Positions 35,853-43,319 are shown, numbered from the stretch's first letter. The stretch: 44,849 nt of DNA from M3007 sp044224705 (GCA_044224705.1 JBGAJY010000020.1:1-44849); one strand, 5' to 3'. The notes: generated from the sequence alone by a model not told the origin. A program made the numbers and translations.

Positions 35853-37271
35853 TCAGAGTAGGGTAGTGGGGCAAACGTAATCGGTCAATTGGAAACGACT
35901 GCTTTCTTTCAAAGCCTTAAAGCCGCCTCGAACTTCGATGAGATTGTCAAATCCACGCGCACGCAAGGCGCTTGTAAAAATCATAGACCGGTACCCGCCT
36001 GCGCAATGGATATAGGCGGTTTCGTCTTTAGGAATGAGCGCCATCGAGTCGTTGAGGAAATCGAGCGGAGCGTTTACAGCATTCATCAGGTGTTCGCTTT
36101 TGAATTCCGACTCTTTTCTGACGTCAAACACACGGGCTTCGGGCTGCCGGGCAATGATTTCGGCCAGATCGTCAGCAGAGATCCGTTGAATACTGTCGGT
36201 CTCCATGCCTGCCGCTTTCCAGGCTTCGATACCTCCCTCGAGATAACCCAGGCAGTAATCGTATCCTACACGGGCAAGCCGGGTGACCACTTCCTCTTCG
36301 CGGCCGGGATCAGTGATAATCAGGAGTTCCTGTTTCACGTCGGGGATGAGAGCGCCTACCCAGGGTGCGAACTGGCCGTCGATGCCGATATTGATGGAAT
36401 TGGGAACAAACCCTTTGGCGAAAGTCTCCGCATCGCGGGTATCGAGCACCAGTGCGCCGGTTTCATTGGCCGCGGCTTCAAAAGCGCGGGGAGAGAGGGC
36501 TTGCGTGCCGCGTTGCATGACCTCATCGATACTGTCATAGCCTTGTTTATTCAAGGCAACATTCAGCGGGAAATAGGCCGGAGGAGGCATGAGGCCGGTA
36601 GTTACCTCCTTGACAAACTCTGCTTTGGTCATATTGGCGCGCAGCGCGTAGTTGGCAGATTTCTGATGGCCGAGGGTATCAAAGGTTTCTTTGGACATGT
36701 TTTTACCGCAAGCAGAGCCGGCACCGTGGGCAGGGTAAATAATCACGTCGTCGGGAAGCGTCATTACCTTGTTGCGAAGGGAATCGAACAAGGTTTCGGC
36801 AAGTTGTTCCTGGGTCATATGTGCGGCTTTCTGAGCCAGGTCGGGGCGGCCGACATCGCCAATGAAAAGCGTGTCGCCCGAGAAAAGGGCTTTTTCCTTG
36901 CCGAATTCATCGATCAGGAGAAAACAAGAACTTTCCATGGTATGGCCTGGGGTATGCAGAACGCGGAAGATCACTTTCCCGACTTTAAATTCTTCACCAT
37001 CCTTTGCGATATAGGCATCGAAACTGGGATTGGCATTCGGGCCGTAAACGATGCTTGCGTTCGCCTTTTTAGCGAGGTCGATGTGTCCGCTCACGAAGTC
37101 GGCATGAAAATGCGTTTCGAAAACGTATTTGATCCGGGCGCCATCTTTTTCTGCTTTTTCCAGGTAAGAGGCCACTTCACGGAGCGGATCAATCACGACT
37201 GCCTCGCCTTCGCTTTCAATGTAATAGGCGCCCTGAGCAAGGCAGCCGGTATAGATTTGTTCGATCTTCAT
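35853..37271 (-). CDS. Persulfide-dioxygenase-like MBL fold / double rhodanese fusion (copy 2)
   Basis: A 472-residue paralogue of the gene at 29314, with the same architecture: ETHE1-like domain with THFHADFVSGH (H54, H56, D58), HTPGHT and FSGDTLFIGDVGRPD; a first, inactive rhodanese domain (LLIITDPG, no Cys); and a second with HCAGGYRS. The two copies are clearly related but diverged throughout. This one has a consensus Crp-type promoter (37321-37366), whereas copy 1 has a degenerate one. Likely role: oxidation of persulfide to sulfite, cytoplasmic. The adjacent TauE-type exporter could remove that sulfite. Confidence 0.9.
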   Translation of the reverse strand: MKIEQIYTGCLAQGAYYIESEGEAVVIDPLREVASYLEKAEKDGARIKYVFETHFHADFVSGHIDLAKKANASIVYGPNANPSFDAYIAKDGEEFKVGKVIFRVLHTPGHTMESSCFLLIDEFGKEKALFSGDTLFIGDVGRPDLAQKAAHMTQEQLAETLFDSLRNKVMTLPDDVIIYPAHGAGSACGKNMSKETFDTLGHQKSANYALRANMTKAEFVKEVTTGLMPPPAYFPLNVALNKQGYDSIDEVMQRGTQALSPRAFEAAANETGALVLDTRDAETFAKGFVPNSINIGIDGQFAPWVGALIPDVKQELLIITDPGREEEVVTRLARVGYDYCLGYLEGGIEAWKAAGMETDSIQRISADDLAEIIARQPEARVFDVRKESEFKSEHLMNAVNAPLDFLNDSMALIPKDETAYIHCAGGYRSMIFTSALRARGFDNLIEVRGGFKALKESSRFQLTDYVCPTTLL

Positions 37272-37320
37272 TACAGAGAATCTTTTTAGAGCGTAAATGT
37301 AATTTTGTAAAACGATGGTG

Positions 37321-37366
37321 CAAAGTTCGCTGCCGGGCAGGGCAGCATGGCGTGATACAAGTCACG
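37321..37366 (-). promoter_or_regulatory. Crp-type activator site plus -7 element, MBL-rhodanese 2 promoter
   Basis: The palindrome CGTGATACAAGTCACG at 37351-37366 is followed on the minus strand by A-N-N-TTTG (CAAAGTT on plus, 37321-37327), spacing 27 nt. Confidence 0.85.
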
Positions 37367-37394
37367 CTGCAAAATGTTCATTTTCCCGGCGATC

Positions 37395-38210
37395 TCAATG
37401 CATGCCGGATGCAGGATTCAGCAGAAGCTCTTTTACCAGAATGTAAATTCCCATGACGAGAATAAACCAGCCAAACGCCTTTTTCAATTTGTCACCGTCT
37501 ATGCTGTGGCTCAACTTGTTGCCGAGAAAAATCCCTCCGATCGCCAGGGCGGTAACTGTTGATAATAAAGTCCAGTCCATCTGGTAATGCCACAAATCGC
37601 CCATAAAGCCAATAAGCGACTTGGCAGCAATAATCAGAAGAGAAGTTCCGACGGCCTGTTTCATAGGCAACTTACTGAAAAGCACCAGGGCCGGAATGAT
37701 CAAAAAACCACCACCAGCTCCGACAAGCCCCGTCAGAACGCCCACTACGGCGCCTTCCAGCAATATCATCGGATAGTTGAATTGTTGCGGACCTTCAACT
37801 GCCTGCTGCGCGCCATTTTTGCCACGAATCATGGAAACAGAGGCAAAAACCATTAATATGGCAAAAAGCCCCATCATCATCATCGCTTTCGTCACAACGA
37901 AGCCGTCAAGGGTTATCACGGGATTGGGAATCATTGGCACCAGCCATGCCCTTGTCGCATAAACGGCAGCAATTGCAGGTATACCAAATATAAGTGCCGT
38001 TTTAAGGTTAACCAATCCATCCCGGTATTTGGGGAAAGTACCGACGAGAGAAGTAGAGCCGACGATAAAAAGGGAATATGCCGTCGCTACCACGGGGTCA
38101 ATTCCAAATAAATATACCAGCACAGGCACTGTCAGGATGCTTCCGCCGCCGCCAATCAATCCCAGTGATATGCCAATAAGTGCAGATGCGAGGTATCCAA
38201 GAATTTCCAT
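37395..38210 (-). CDS. TauE/SafE (TSUP) family exporter
   Basis: A 271-residue inner-membrane protein with eight or so helices and the duplicated family motif: GLIGGGGSILTVPVLVY (about residue 17) and GLVGAGGGFLIIPALVLF (about 160). TSUP proteins export sulfite or sulfoacetate, or move other sulfur anions. Lying next to a persulfide dioxygenase that would generate sulfite, export of sulfite is a reasonable inference. Its promoter at 38254-38299 has the common Crp-type arrangement. Confidence 0.9.
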   Translation of the reverse strand: MEILGYLASALIGISLGLIGGGGSILTVPVLVYLFGIDPVVATAYSLFIVGSTSLVGTFPKYRDGLVNLKTALIFGIPAIAAVYATRAWLVPMIPNPVITLDGFVVTKAMMMMGLFAILMVFASVSMIRGKNGAQQAVEGPQQFNYPMILLEGAVVGVLTGLVGAGGGFLIIPALVLFSKLPMKQAVGTSLLIIAAKSLIGFMGDLWHYQMDWTLLSTVTALAIGGIFLGNKLSHSIDGDKLKKAFGWFILVMGIYILVKELLLNPASGMH

Positions 38211-38253
38211 CGAAAAGTGTTAATTCAGATGTGGGTAATATGTAAGCCTGGCA

Positions 38254-38299
38254 CAAAGGTGGGGTAGGGGAGCGACTATTTTCCGTGACAAATGTCACA
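38254..38299 (-). promoter_or_regulatory. Crp-type activator site plus -7 element, TauE promoter
   Basis: The palindrome CGTGACAAATGTCACA at 38284-38299 is followed on the minus strand by A-N-N-TTTG (CAAAGGT on plus, 38254-38260), spacing 27 nt. It lies just downstream of the Crp/Fnr gene. Confidence 0.85.
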
Positions 38300-38332
38300 C
38301 TGCCATCAAAGTCCTAATTAGCTCACAATCAG

Positions 38333-38965
38333 TTACAAATGGACAATTTCAATCGCATTTTTCAGCAACCTCACTTTACCTTCTTCAGACAGTTTTTTCA
38401 TTAGTCGGGAAATAACTTCCCGGGAGGAATTCAACTCTTGTGCAATTTCCGTATTGGTAATATGGAGGATGTTTGTTTTCAGGGAGTCCCTGTGTCTCCG
38501 AAGGTAAAATTCAAGCCTTTCATCCATGTTTCGAAAGGCGATATGATCGATGGTTTCAAGAAGTTCTTCATACCTTCTGCGATAGGTGCCCACTACAAAA
38601 TGGTACCAGGTGCGGTATTGCCGCATCCAGTTTTCCGTGAGTTCAAGGGGGATTACCAGCAGGATTGCATCACCGACTGATTTTGCGGTCACGGCACTGG
38701 CCCGGAAGGTTCGGTCACAAATCAGCGAGAGTGCGCATCCGTCGCCAGGATGCAGATGGTACATAAAAAACTCGTTTCCCTCGTCGTCCTCACGAAAAAG
38801 CTTGACCAGGCCATCCAGAACGATCATGGTATTTCGGATGTTCTGACCTGTTTGCAACAGCGTTTTTCCGCCTTCGATAGGTATTATTTTGCCATTTTCC
38901 TGCATTTCCCGCAGGAGGGCATCTTCCAGATCAGGAAATAAATGACGGTAGTTGTTCATGTCCAT
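38333..38965 (-). CDS. Crp/Fnr-family transcriptional regulator
   Basis: A 210-residue regulator: an N-terminal cyclic-nucleotide-binding-fold sensor (about 1-120, with IEGGKTLLQTGQ and FMYHLHPGDGCALSLIC), a dimerisation helix (120-150) and a C-terminal winged helix (ITNTEIAQELNSSREVISRLMKKL, about 169-192). The recognition helix has R182-E183-x-x-S186-R187; the Arg-Glu-...-Arg set matches CRP residues that read GTGA. There is no N-terminal Fe-S cysteine cluster. The only cysteines of note are C77 and C83 (C-x5-C) in the sensor, possibly thiol- or persulfide-reactive. It is encoded beside six GTGA-N6-TCAC promoters, so it is the best candidate regulator. No such site precedes its own gene. 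The ATG at 38965 (MDMNNYRHL) is used; 38959 is possible. Confidence 0.9.
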   Translation of the reverse strand: MDMNNYRHLFPDLEDALLREMQENGKIIPIEGGKTLLQTGQNIRNTMIVLDGLVKLFREDDEGNEFFMYHLHPGDGCALSLICDRTFRASAVTAKSVGDAILLVIPLELTENWMRQYRTWYHFVVGTYRRRYEELLETIDHIAFRNMDERLEFYLRRHRDSLKTNILHITNTEIAQELNSSREVISRLMKKLSEEGKVRLLKNAIEIVHL

Positions 38966-39104
38966 AAAATGAGGTTTGCCTGCGCTCAATAAGGAGTTGA
39001 TTTGCCTGTCGGCAAAGATGCCTCGATTTCCATAACATCATGCTTAGGCTGTAAAATTCTGATAAACCTGAATCAGTGGTCATTAGTCGCTTTTATTTTT
39101 GTCC

Positions 39105-39120
39105 CATAATTTATATTATG
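39105..39120. promoter_or_regulatory. 16-bp palindrome CATAAT-TTAT-ATTATG, possible MarR operator
   Basis: A perfect 6-bp inverted repeat with a 4-nt spacer, the size of MarR-family operators. It begins just after a TATTTTTG -7 element (39094-39101), where a transcript start would fall. Autoregulation by the adjacent MarR is an inference. Confidence 0.4.
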
Positions 39121-39236
39121 TTAAATAAATGCTTCAAACCTGCCCACACCAAATCATTCGCTACGAAACCAATGTCACCCTTTTTGTTGGTGTAATACAT
39201 TTTCGAGATTTTAAAAAAAATATATCGACCTGATAC

Positions 39237-39267
39237 TTGCGCGAATTCATGACTTCCCTTACTTTTG
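39237..39267 (+). promoter_or_regulatory. marR-type gene promoter (TTGC-N19-TACTTTTG)
   Basis: TACTTTTG at 39260-39267 is a full match to TAnnTTTG, with a -33-like TTGC at 39237-39240 exactly 19 nt upstream. It decides the start codon: the earlier ATG at 39249 would lie before the transcript start, so translation should begin at 39294. Confidence 0.7.
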
Positions 39268-39293
39268 TTGCAAAATCAACTATTTCAAAATCA

Positions 39294-39728
39294 ATGAAAG
39301 ATTTAGCCCTTGATGAGGTGTTCATTTATCTGATGGAGCGTACCGAACGCCAAACGAAACGTTACGCCAATGCTGCCCTGAAAAATGCCGGAATTGAAAT
39401 TACTCCCGAACAATGGGCCATTCTTAAACGAATCAGTGAGCGTGAAATGATCAATCAGCGCGAGGTGGCTGAACTGACTTTTAAAGACCCCGCTTCCGTC
39501 ACCAGAGCCCTCGACATTCTGGAAGAGAAAGGCTACGTCAAACGGGTCGACATGGAAAGCGACCGGCGCGCTTACAACCTTCTGCTCTCCCCTACCGGCG
39601 AGGATCTGGTCCGAAAAATCACACCGGTCGCAGAAGCGGTACGGGCACAAGGATTAAAAAATGTAAGCGCCGAAGAATTGGCCCAGTTTAAGACGACACT
39701 CAATAAAATTTACGAAAACTACTCGTAA
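39294..39728 (+). CDS. MarR-family transcriptional regulator
   Basis: A 144-residue winged-helix regulator: N-terminal dimerisation helix (DEVFIYLMERTERQTKRYAN), HTH (INQREVAELTFKDPASVTRALDILEEKGYV, about residues 60-90) and the wing VDMESDRRAYNLLLSPTGEDLV with the DxRR pattern typical of MarR. The ligand is unknown. The start is fixed by the promoter at 39260-39267. It is divergent from the Crp/Fnr gene and followed 57 bp later by a small secreted protein that it may control. Confidence 0.88.
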   Translation: MKDLALDEVFIYLMERTERQTKRYANAALKNAGIEITPEQWAILKRISEREMINQREVAELTFKDPASVTRALDILEEKGYVKRVDMESDRRAYNLLLSPTGEDLVRKITPVAEAVRAQGLKNVSAEELAQFKTTLNKIYENYS

Positions 39729-39785
39729 AAAATTTGCCCAATTAGTTGATTGTGCAATTATATTAAAATCAACAATATTCAAAAA

Positions 39786-40220
39786 ATGAAAAAATTAATC
39801 TTCACAACACTCACACTTATGGCTACTCAACTCATTAGTTCAGCCCAAAATGCACAGGATTTGACCAAAATCAATGCAGTTATTCTAGAGTATTCACAAG
39901 CTGGCGATCAGCGTGATGTCGCGCGCCTCGACACCCTTCTGCACCCGCAGTATCGCTCCCTCGTGCATCGTGCATTCGGCGGCACCGATCTTAACGTCAT
40001 GGACAAAAGCGCCTATCTTCAACTGATGACCGACAAAAAAATCGGCGGCGATACGCGGAAGGTTCATGTTCTTCATGTGGATGTAAACGGGAATGTGGCG
40101 CAGGTGAAAGTTATTTTACAAGGAAACGTCCTGAAATTTACCACCTACCTTTCTCTTGTTAAAATGACGGATGACAGTTGGCGTATCGTGGGTGATATGC
40201 CTCAAATTGAGAAGATGTAG
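39786..40220 (+). CDS. Secreted NTF2-like (lumazine-binding-type) protein
   Basis: A 144-residue protein with a signal peptide (MKKLIFTTLTLMATQLISSA) and a single SnoaL/NTF2-like fold: INAVILEYSQAGDQRDVARLDTLLHPQYRSLVH at the start, then VHVLHVDVNGNVAQVKVIL and a terminal TDDSWRIVGDMP strand. It matches the putative lumazine-binding group often seen in Bacteroidota. Ligand and role unknown. Probably co-transcribed with marR; ended by the terminator at 40232-40282. Confidence 0.75.
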   Translation: MKKLIFTTLTLMATQLISSAQNAQDLTKINAVILEYSQAGDQRDVARLDTLLHPQYRSLVHRAFGGTDLNVMDKSAYLQLMTDKKIGGDTRKVHVLHVDVNGNVAQVKVILQGNVLKFTTYLSLVKMTDDSWRIVGDMPQIEKM

Positions 40221-40231
40221 GCCGGCCGGTC

Positions 40232-40282
40232 CGAACAAAAAGCCGGATGATGGAACCTGCCCATCATCCGGCTTTTTGTTCG
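40232..40282. terminator. Strong bidirectional terminator
   Basis: A perfect 22-bp inverted repeat (40232-40253 with 40261-40282, 7-nt loop) with internal A5 and T5 tracts. It separates the marR unit from arginine decarboxylase. Confidence 0.92.
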
Positions 40283-40317
40283 CTAAAATAACCACCTGAA
40301 TCCAGCTGAAATCCCGC

Positions 40318-40325
40318 TAATTTTG
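40318..40325 (+). promoter_or_regulatory. -7 element TAATTTTG for arginine decarboxylase
   Basis: A full match to TAnnTTTG, 39 bp before the ATG at 40365. It rules out the longer reading frame that begins at 40323 inside the promoter. Confidence 0.6.
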
Positions 40326-40364
40326 CCCTCCGATTTTACCAACATATCTGTCTGGATCAATTCA

Positions 40365-41783
40365 ATGAAAAACACGTACTACGATCTCGTTTCGCAAACA
40401 TTCGACTTTCCTCAAAATGGTTTTAGTCTTCGTGACAACCATCTGCTTTTCAATGAGATAGATATTTTTGAACTGATAAAAAAGTACGGTACGCCACTTA
40501 AACTTACCTACCTCCCCAAAATTGGCGAAAAAATCCAGACTGCCAGAAAACTGTTTCGGGATGCTATTCAGCGCTACGATTACAACGGCAAGTACGTCTA
40601 CTGCTACTGCACCAAAAGTTCCCACTTCGCATTTGTTCTGAACGAAGTCCTTGAAAACGGCACCCAGCTGGAGACCTCCTCGGCTTTCGATATTGACCTG
40701 ATTTGGCGGCTGTACAAACTGGGAAAAATCAACAAAAGCACTACCATCGTCAATAATGGGTACAAACCCCTGGCCTACATCCAACGCATTGCCGATTTGA
40801 TCAATGAAGGTTTTGTGAACATCATTCCAGTATGCGACAATGTTGCAGAAATGGAACGATACACTGAGCTGATCAAGGCGCCTAAATGCAACATCGGCAT
40901 TCGAATGGCTACCGAGGAGGAGCCCAACTTTGAATTTTACACCTCCCGGCTGGGTATCCGGCAAACGGAAGTGTTGCCGTTTTACAAGGAAAAAATTGCC
41001 AGCAACCCCAAATTTGTGCTGAAAATGCTCCATTTCTTTGTTGATACGGGTATCAAAGACAGCATTTACTACTGGAGCGAATTGAAAAAAGGCATCAAGA
41101 CCTATTGCGAACTTCGCAAAATATGCCCTACCCTGACGTCTCTCAATATCGGCGGCGGTATGCCGATCCGGAACTCGCTGAATTTTGAATACGATTACCC
41201 TTACATGGTCAACGAAATCGTTCGTTTGATCAAGGAGTCCTGTGACAGCGAAGGCGTGCCTGAACCGGATATTTATTCGGAATTCGGCAAGTACACCGTG
41301 GGCGAAAGCGGCGCGACCATTTTTTCCGTCATCGGTAAAAAGCAACAGAACGACGCGGAGCAATGGTATATGCTCGACAACTCTCTAATGAACACACTTC
41401 CAGATAGTTGGGGTATTAAAGAGCGCTTTATTCTGCTTCCGATCAATCATTGGGCCAATGAATACCAACGGGTGAATATCGGCGGAATCAGCTGCGACAA
41501 TGCCGATTATTACAACTCGGAAGCCCACATCAACCAGGTTTATTTGCCGACCTACGATGAAGAAAATGGAACTCCGCTATACATCGGTTTTTTCCATACA
41601 GGGGCTTACCAGGAAGCGCTGAGCGGATACGGTGGCCTGAAACACTGCCTGCTTCCGGCGCCCAAACACATTCTGATCGACCGCAATTACTACGGTGAAT
41701 TCACGGATTGGGAAGTGTTTCAGGAGCAGGATGCCGACTCGATGCTGCGCATACTCGGTTACGATTCGCCCTACGCCTCTTAG
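40365..41783 (+). CDS. Arginine decarboxylase (PLP-dependent, alanine racemase fold)
   Basis: A 472-residue fold-type III decarboxylase of the short Bacteroidota arginine decarboxylase type, making agmatine for polyamine synthesis. The PLP lysine is in YCYCTKSSHFAFV (about residue 85). LNIGGGMPIR is the glycine-rich phosphate loop (about 262), and FGKYTVGESGA carries the conserved Glu. The C-terminal beta domain includes GGISCDNADYY with the Cys-Asp pair and FFHTGAYQEALSGYGG. ATG at 40365 is set by the promoter. The TAG stop overlaps the convergent exonuclease's TAA in TTAG (41780-41783). I leave the symbol blank because this form differs from E. coli SpeA. Confidence 0.88.
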   Translation: MKNTYYDLVSQTFDFPQNGFSLRDNHLLFNEIDIFELIKKYGTPLKLTYLPKIGEKIQTARKLFRDAIQRYDYNGKYVYCYCTKSSHFAFVLNEVLENGTQLETSSAFDIDLIWRLYKLGKINKSTTIVNNGYKPLAYIQRIADLINEGFVNIIPVCDNVAEMERYTELIKAPKCNIGIRMATEEEPNFEFYTSRLGIRQTEVLPFYKEKIASNPKFVLKMLHFFVDTGIKDSIYYWSELKKGIKTYCELRKICPTLTSLNIGGGMPIRNSLNFEYDYPYMVNEIVRLIKESCDSEGVPEPDIYSEFGKYTVGESGATIFSVIGKKQQNDAEQWYMLDNSLMNTLPDSWGIKERFILLPINHWANEYQRVNIGGISCDNADYYNSEAHINQVYLPTYDEENGTPLYIGFFHTGAYQEALSGYGGLKHCLLPAPKHILIDRNYYGEFTDWEVFQEQDADSMLRILGYDSPYAS

Positions 41784-42322
41784 AAACTCCAGGAGTCCAT
41801 GTATTTCAGAAAAAGCTTGACGAGATTTTCGGCATCGGAAATCCCGCGATGGTGCATTCCTGTAAACAGAATACCCTCTTGTTCCACGGCTTTTCGCAGC
41901 CCGATACCTTTTTTTGCCCTTTTCTTTAAACGGTATTGTTCTTTCAAATTCACATGCGGCTCCACCCAATCAGCGTCGAGACGGTGAAGCAGGCAATCGT
42001 TGATGAACATTTTTTTATCAAAAGAGCCCCAGGAACACAGCAGATAATCTTCTTCATCGATGCGGGCCCAATCCTGGAATTCTTCAATGACATCCGGAAA
42101 GATGCGCGCCCGATTGACGTCTTCCTGTCCAATGCTCGTCAGTTGCCGGCAAAACGGCGAAAGTGTCGGATGCACTACCGGTTTTACAAACCTGTTGAAG
42201 CGCCCCCGCACTTCCCCGTATGCATTGATCCGAAATGCGCCGATTTCGATGGTCTCCTGAACATAACCGATCGGAGTGTTCTCCCAGCAGGTCGCTTCAA
42301 GGTCATAAATGATGTAATTCAT
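41780..42322 (-). CDS. DEDDh-family 3'-5' exonuclease
   Basis: A 180-residue exonuclease of the KapD/ERI-1-like DEDDh group. Exo I motif is YDLEATCWE (D7, E9), Exo II is LLCSWGSFDKKMF with Asp, and Exo III is HHRGISDAENLVKLF with His and Asp, in the right order and spacing. It likely trims RNA or single-stranded DNA; target unknown. The ATG at 42322 gives MNYIIYDLEAT directly at the first motif. It lies 23 bp after the glycosyltransferase gene on the same strand. Confidence 0.88.
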   Translation of the reverse strand: MNYIIYDLEATCWENTPIGYVQETIEIGAFRINAYGEVRGRFNRFVKPVVHPTLSPFCRQLTSIGQEDVNRARIFPDVIEEFQDWARIDEEDYLLCSWGSFDKKMFINDCLLHRLDADWVEPHVNLKEQYRLKKRAKKGIGLRKAVEQEGILFTGMHHRGISDAENLVKLFLKYMDSWSF

Positions 42323-42345
42323 TCCGGCAGGTGTGTGTTTTGTAG

Positions 42346-43263
42346 TCAACGCAAGCCCAATCGGTGCAACAAAAACCAAAGCCAGAGTCTTGCCCTGCGT
42401 TTTTGCGTCGCAAAGAAAAAGCGTTGTTCCAAGCTTGGGTCCAGGGCCTTGTTCCGGGGATGACGAAGCGGGAAAGACATCGATGCGGCAGCCCTTCGAG
42501 CTGTTTGGTTCGCAGTTGTAGTATTCGTTGCGCCCTCCTCCCCTACCCCCGTATTCTGAACCAGGTTTTTACATGGAACAATACATAATCCATTGTTAAT
42601 CAATATACTATAAAACCAAGCGTAGGCCCAGGAATTGTTGCGCCCATCGCGTGTGGTTTTGAATTTATCCATCATATATTCGCCGGCCATCGTCCCGGGA
42701 ACATATTCTGCAATCCGACCAAAAGTATCCAGCCCTTCCAGCGTCAGTGTCATTTTTTGCCAGGCTCTTCGCCAGCTGGCCCATCCCCAGACAAAAGAGA
42801 AGCGGGAAAAAATATAACTCGAAGGCAGACTAACAGTAAAATCCTCCACAAGGTTGGAGCCACCGATGTGCATGACCGAGTCGTCGTGCTGGTAGCGGTC
42901 GAGCAATGTTGTACAAAAAGGAAAAAAACTGGGATCGGGAACGCAGTCGTCTTCGAGTATGATCCCTCGCTCCTCCGCTTCAAAAAACCAGCAAATAGCC
43001 TCATAAACCCCTCGGCGAAGCCCGAGATTCGAATCCCGGAAAAGTGTATAAACCTCACAGGGCCAGTCGATTCCGTCATGTATTACTGCACGAACCGCGG
43101 CAACTTTGGCATGATCGGAGGGAGAATTTTCCCTCGGGCCATCGCAATGCACATATACCCTGGGCGGCCGCATGTCTCGTAAACGTTCCAGCGCCGCCAA
43201 GGTGTGTCCCGGGCGGTTAAAAACCAAAAAAAGCACCGCTTCCCTGCAAGTGATTGGGTCCAT
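42346..43263 (-). CDS. GT2-like (GT-A fold) glycosyltransferase
   Basis: A 305-residue nucleotide-sugar transferase-like protein. An N-terminal AVLFLVFNRPGHT is typical of GT-A glycosyltransferases, and RGIILEDDCVPDPSFF holds the EDD/DxD metal motif (about residue 105). FSFVWGWASWRRAW is a conserved acceptor-side segment found in many Bacteroidota homologues. Donor and acceptor are not predictable. It is divergent from the FkbM methyltransferase gene 56 bp away, together forming the edge of a surface polysaccharide cluster. ATG at 43263 (MDPITCREAV) is preferred to an upstream non-ATG start. Confidence 0.83.
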   Translation of the reverse strand: MDPITCREAVLFLVFNRPGHTLAALERLRDMRPPRVYVHCDGPRENSPSDHAKVAAVRAVIHDGIDWPCEVYTLFRDSNLGLRRGVYEAICWFFEAEERGIILEDDCVPDPSFFPFCTTLLDRYQHDDSVMHIGGSNLVEDFTVSLPSSYIFSRFSFVWGWASWRRAWQKMTLTLEGLDTFGRIAEYVPGTMAGEYMMDKFKTTRDGRNNSWAYAWFYSILINNGLCIVPCKNLVQNTGVGEEGATNTTTANQTARRAAASMSFPLRHPRNKALDPSLEQRFFFATQKRRARLWLWFLLHRLGLR

Positions 43264-43319
43264 ACTTTTCAACCCGAAAAAATATCCGAGCTTTGGGCCG
43301 AAATAACGGCAATTTTTGA

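Larger units (their letters stand above)
38966..39293. other. Divergent intergenic region between crp/fnr-type and marR-type genes
   Basis: A 328-bp AT-rich, non-coding region. It holds a minus-strand -7-like element for the Crp/Fnr gene (CAAAGAT, plus 39013-39019), a plus-strand TATTTTTG at 39094-39101 that abuts the palindrome at 39105-39120, and the marR promoter at 39237-39267. No GTGA-N6-TCAC site is present. Confidence 0.55.

Noticed and set aside
35889..37289. 466-codon plus-strand frame opposite MBL-rhodanese 2
   Set aside because: The minus-strand gene carries full catalytic motifs and a promoter and terminator in its orientation. The plus frame has no recognisable family.
38249..38275. 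G-rich GGTGGGGTAGGGG tract as a G-quadruplex
   Set aside because: Similar G-rich spacers lie in a few other promoters here, but the G-runs are too short and irregular to support a four-run quadruplex.
39013..39058. Autoregulatory Crp-type site before the Crp/Fnr gene
   Set aside because: A -7-like CAAAGAT exists, but the 16 nt at the 27-nt distance show no half-site, so autoregulation through this motif is not supported.
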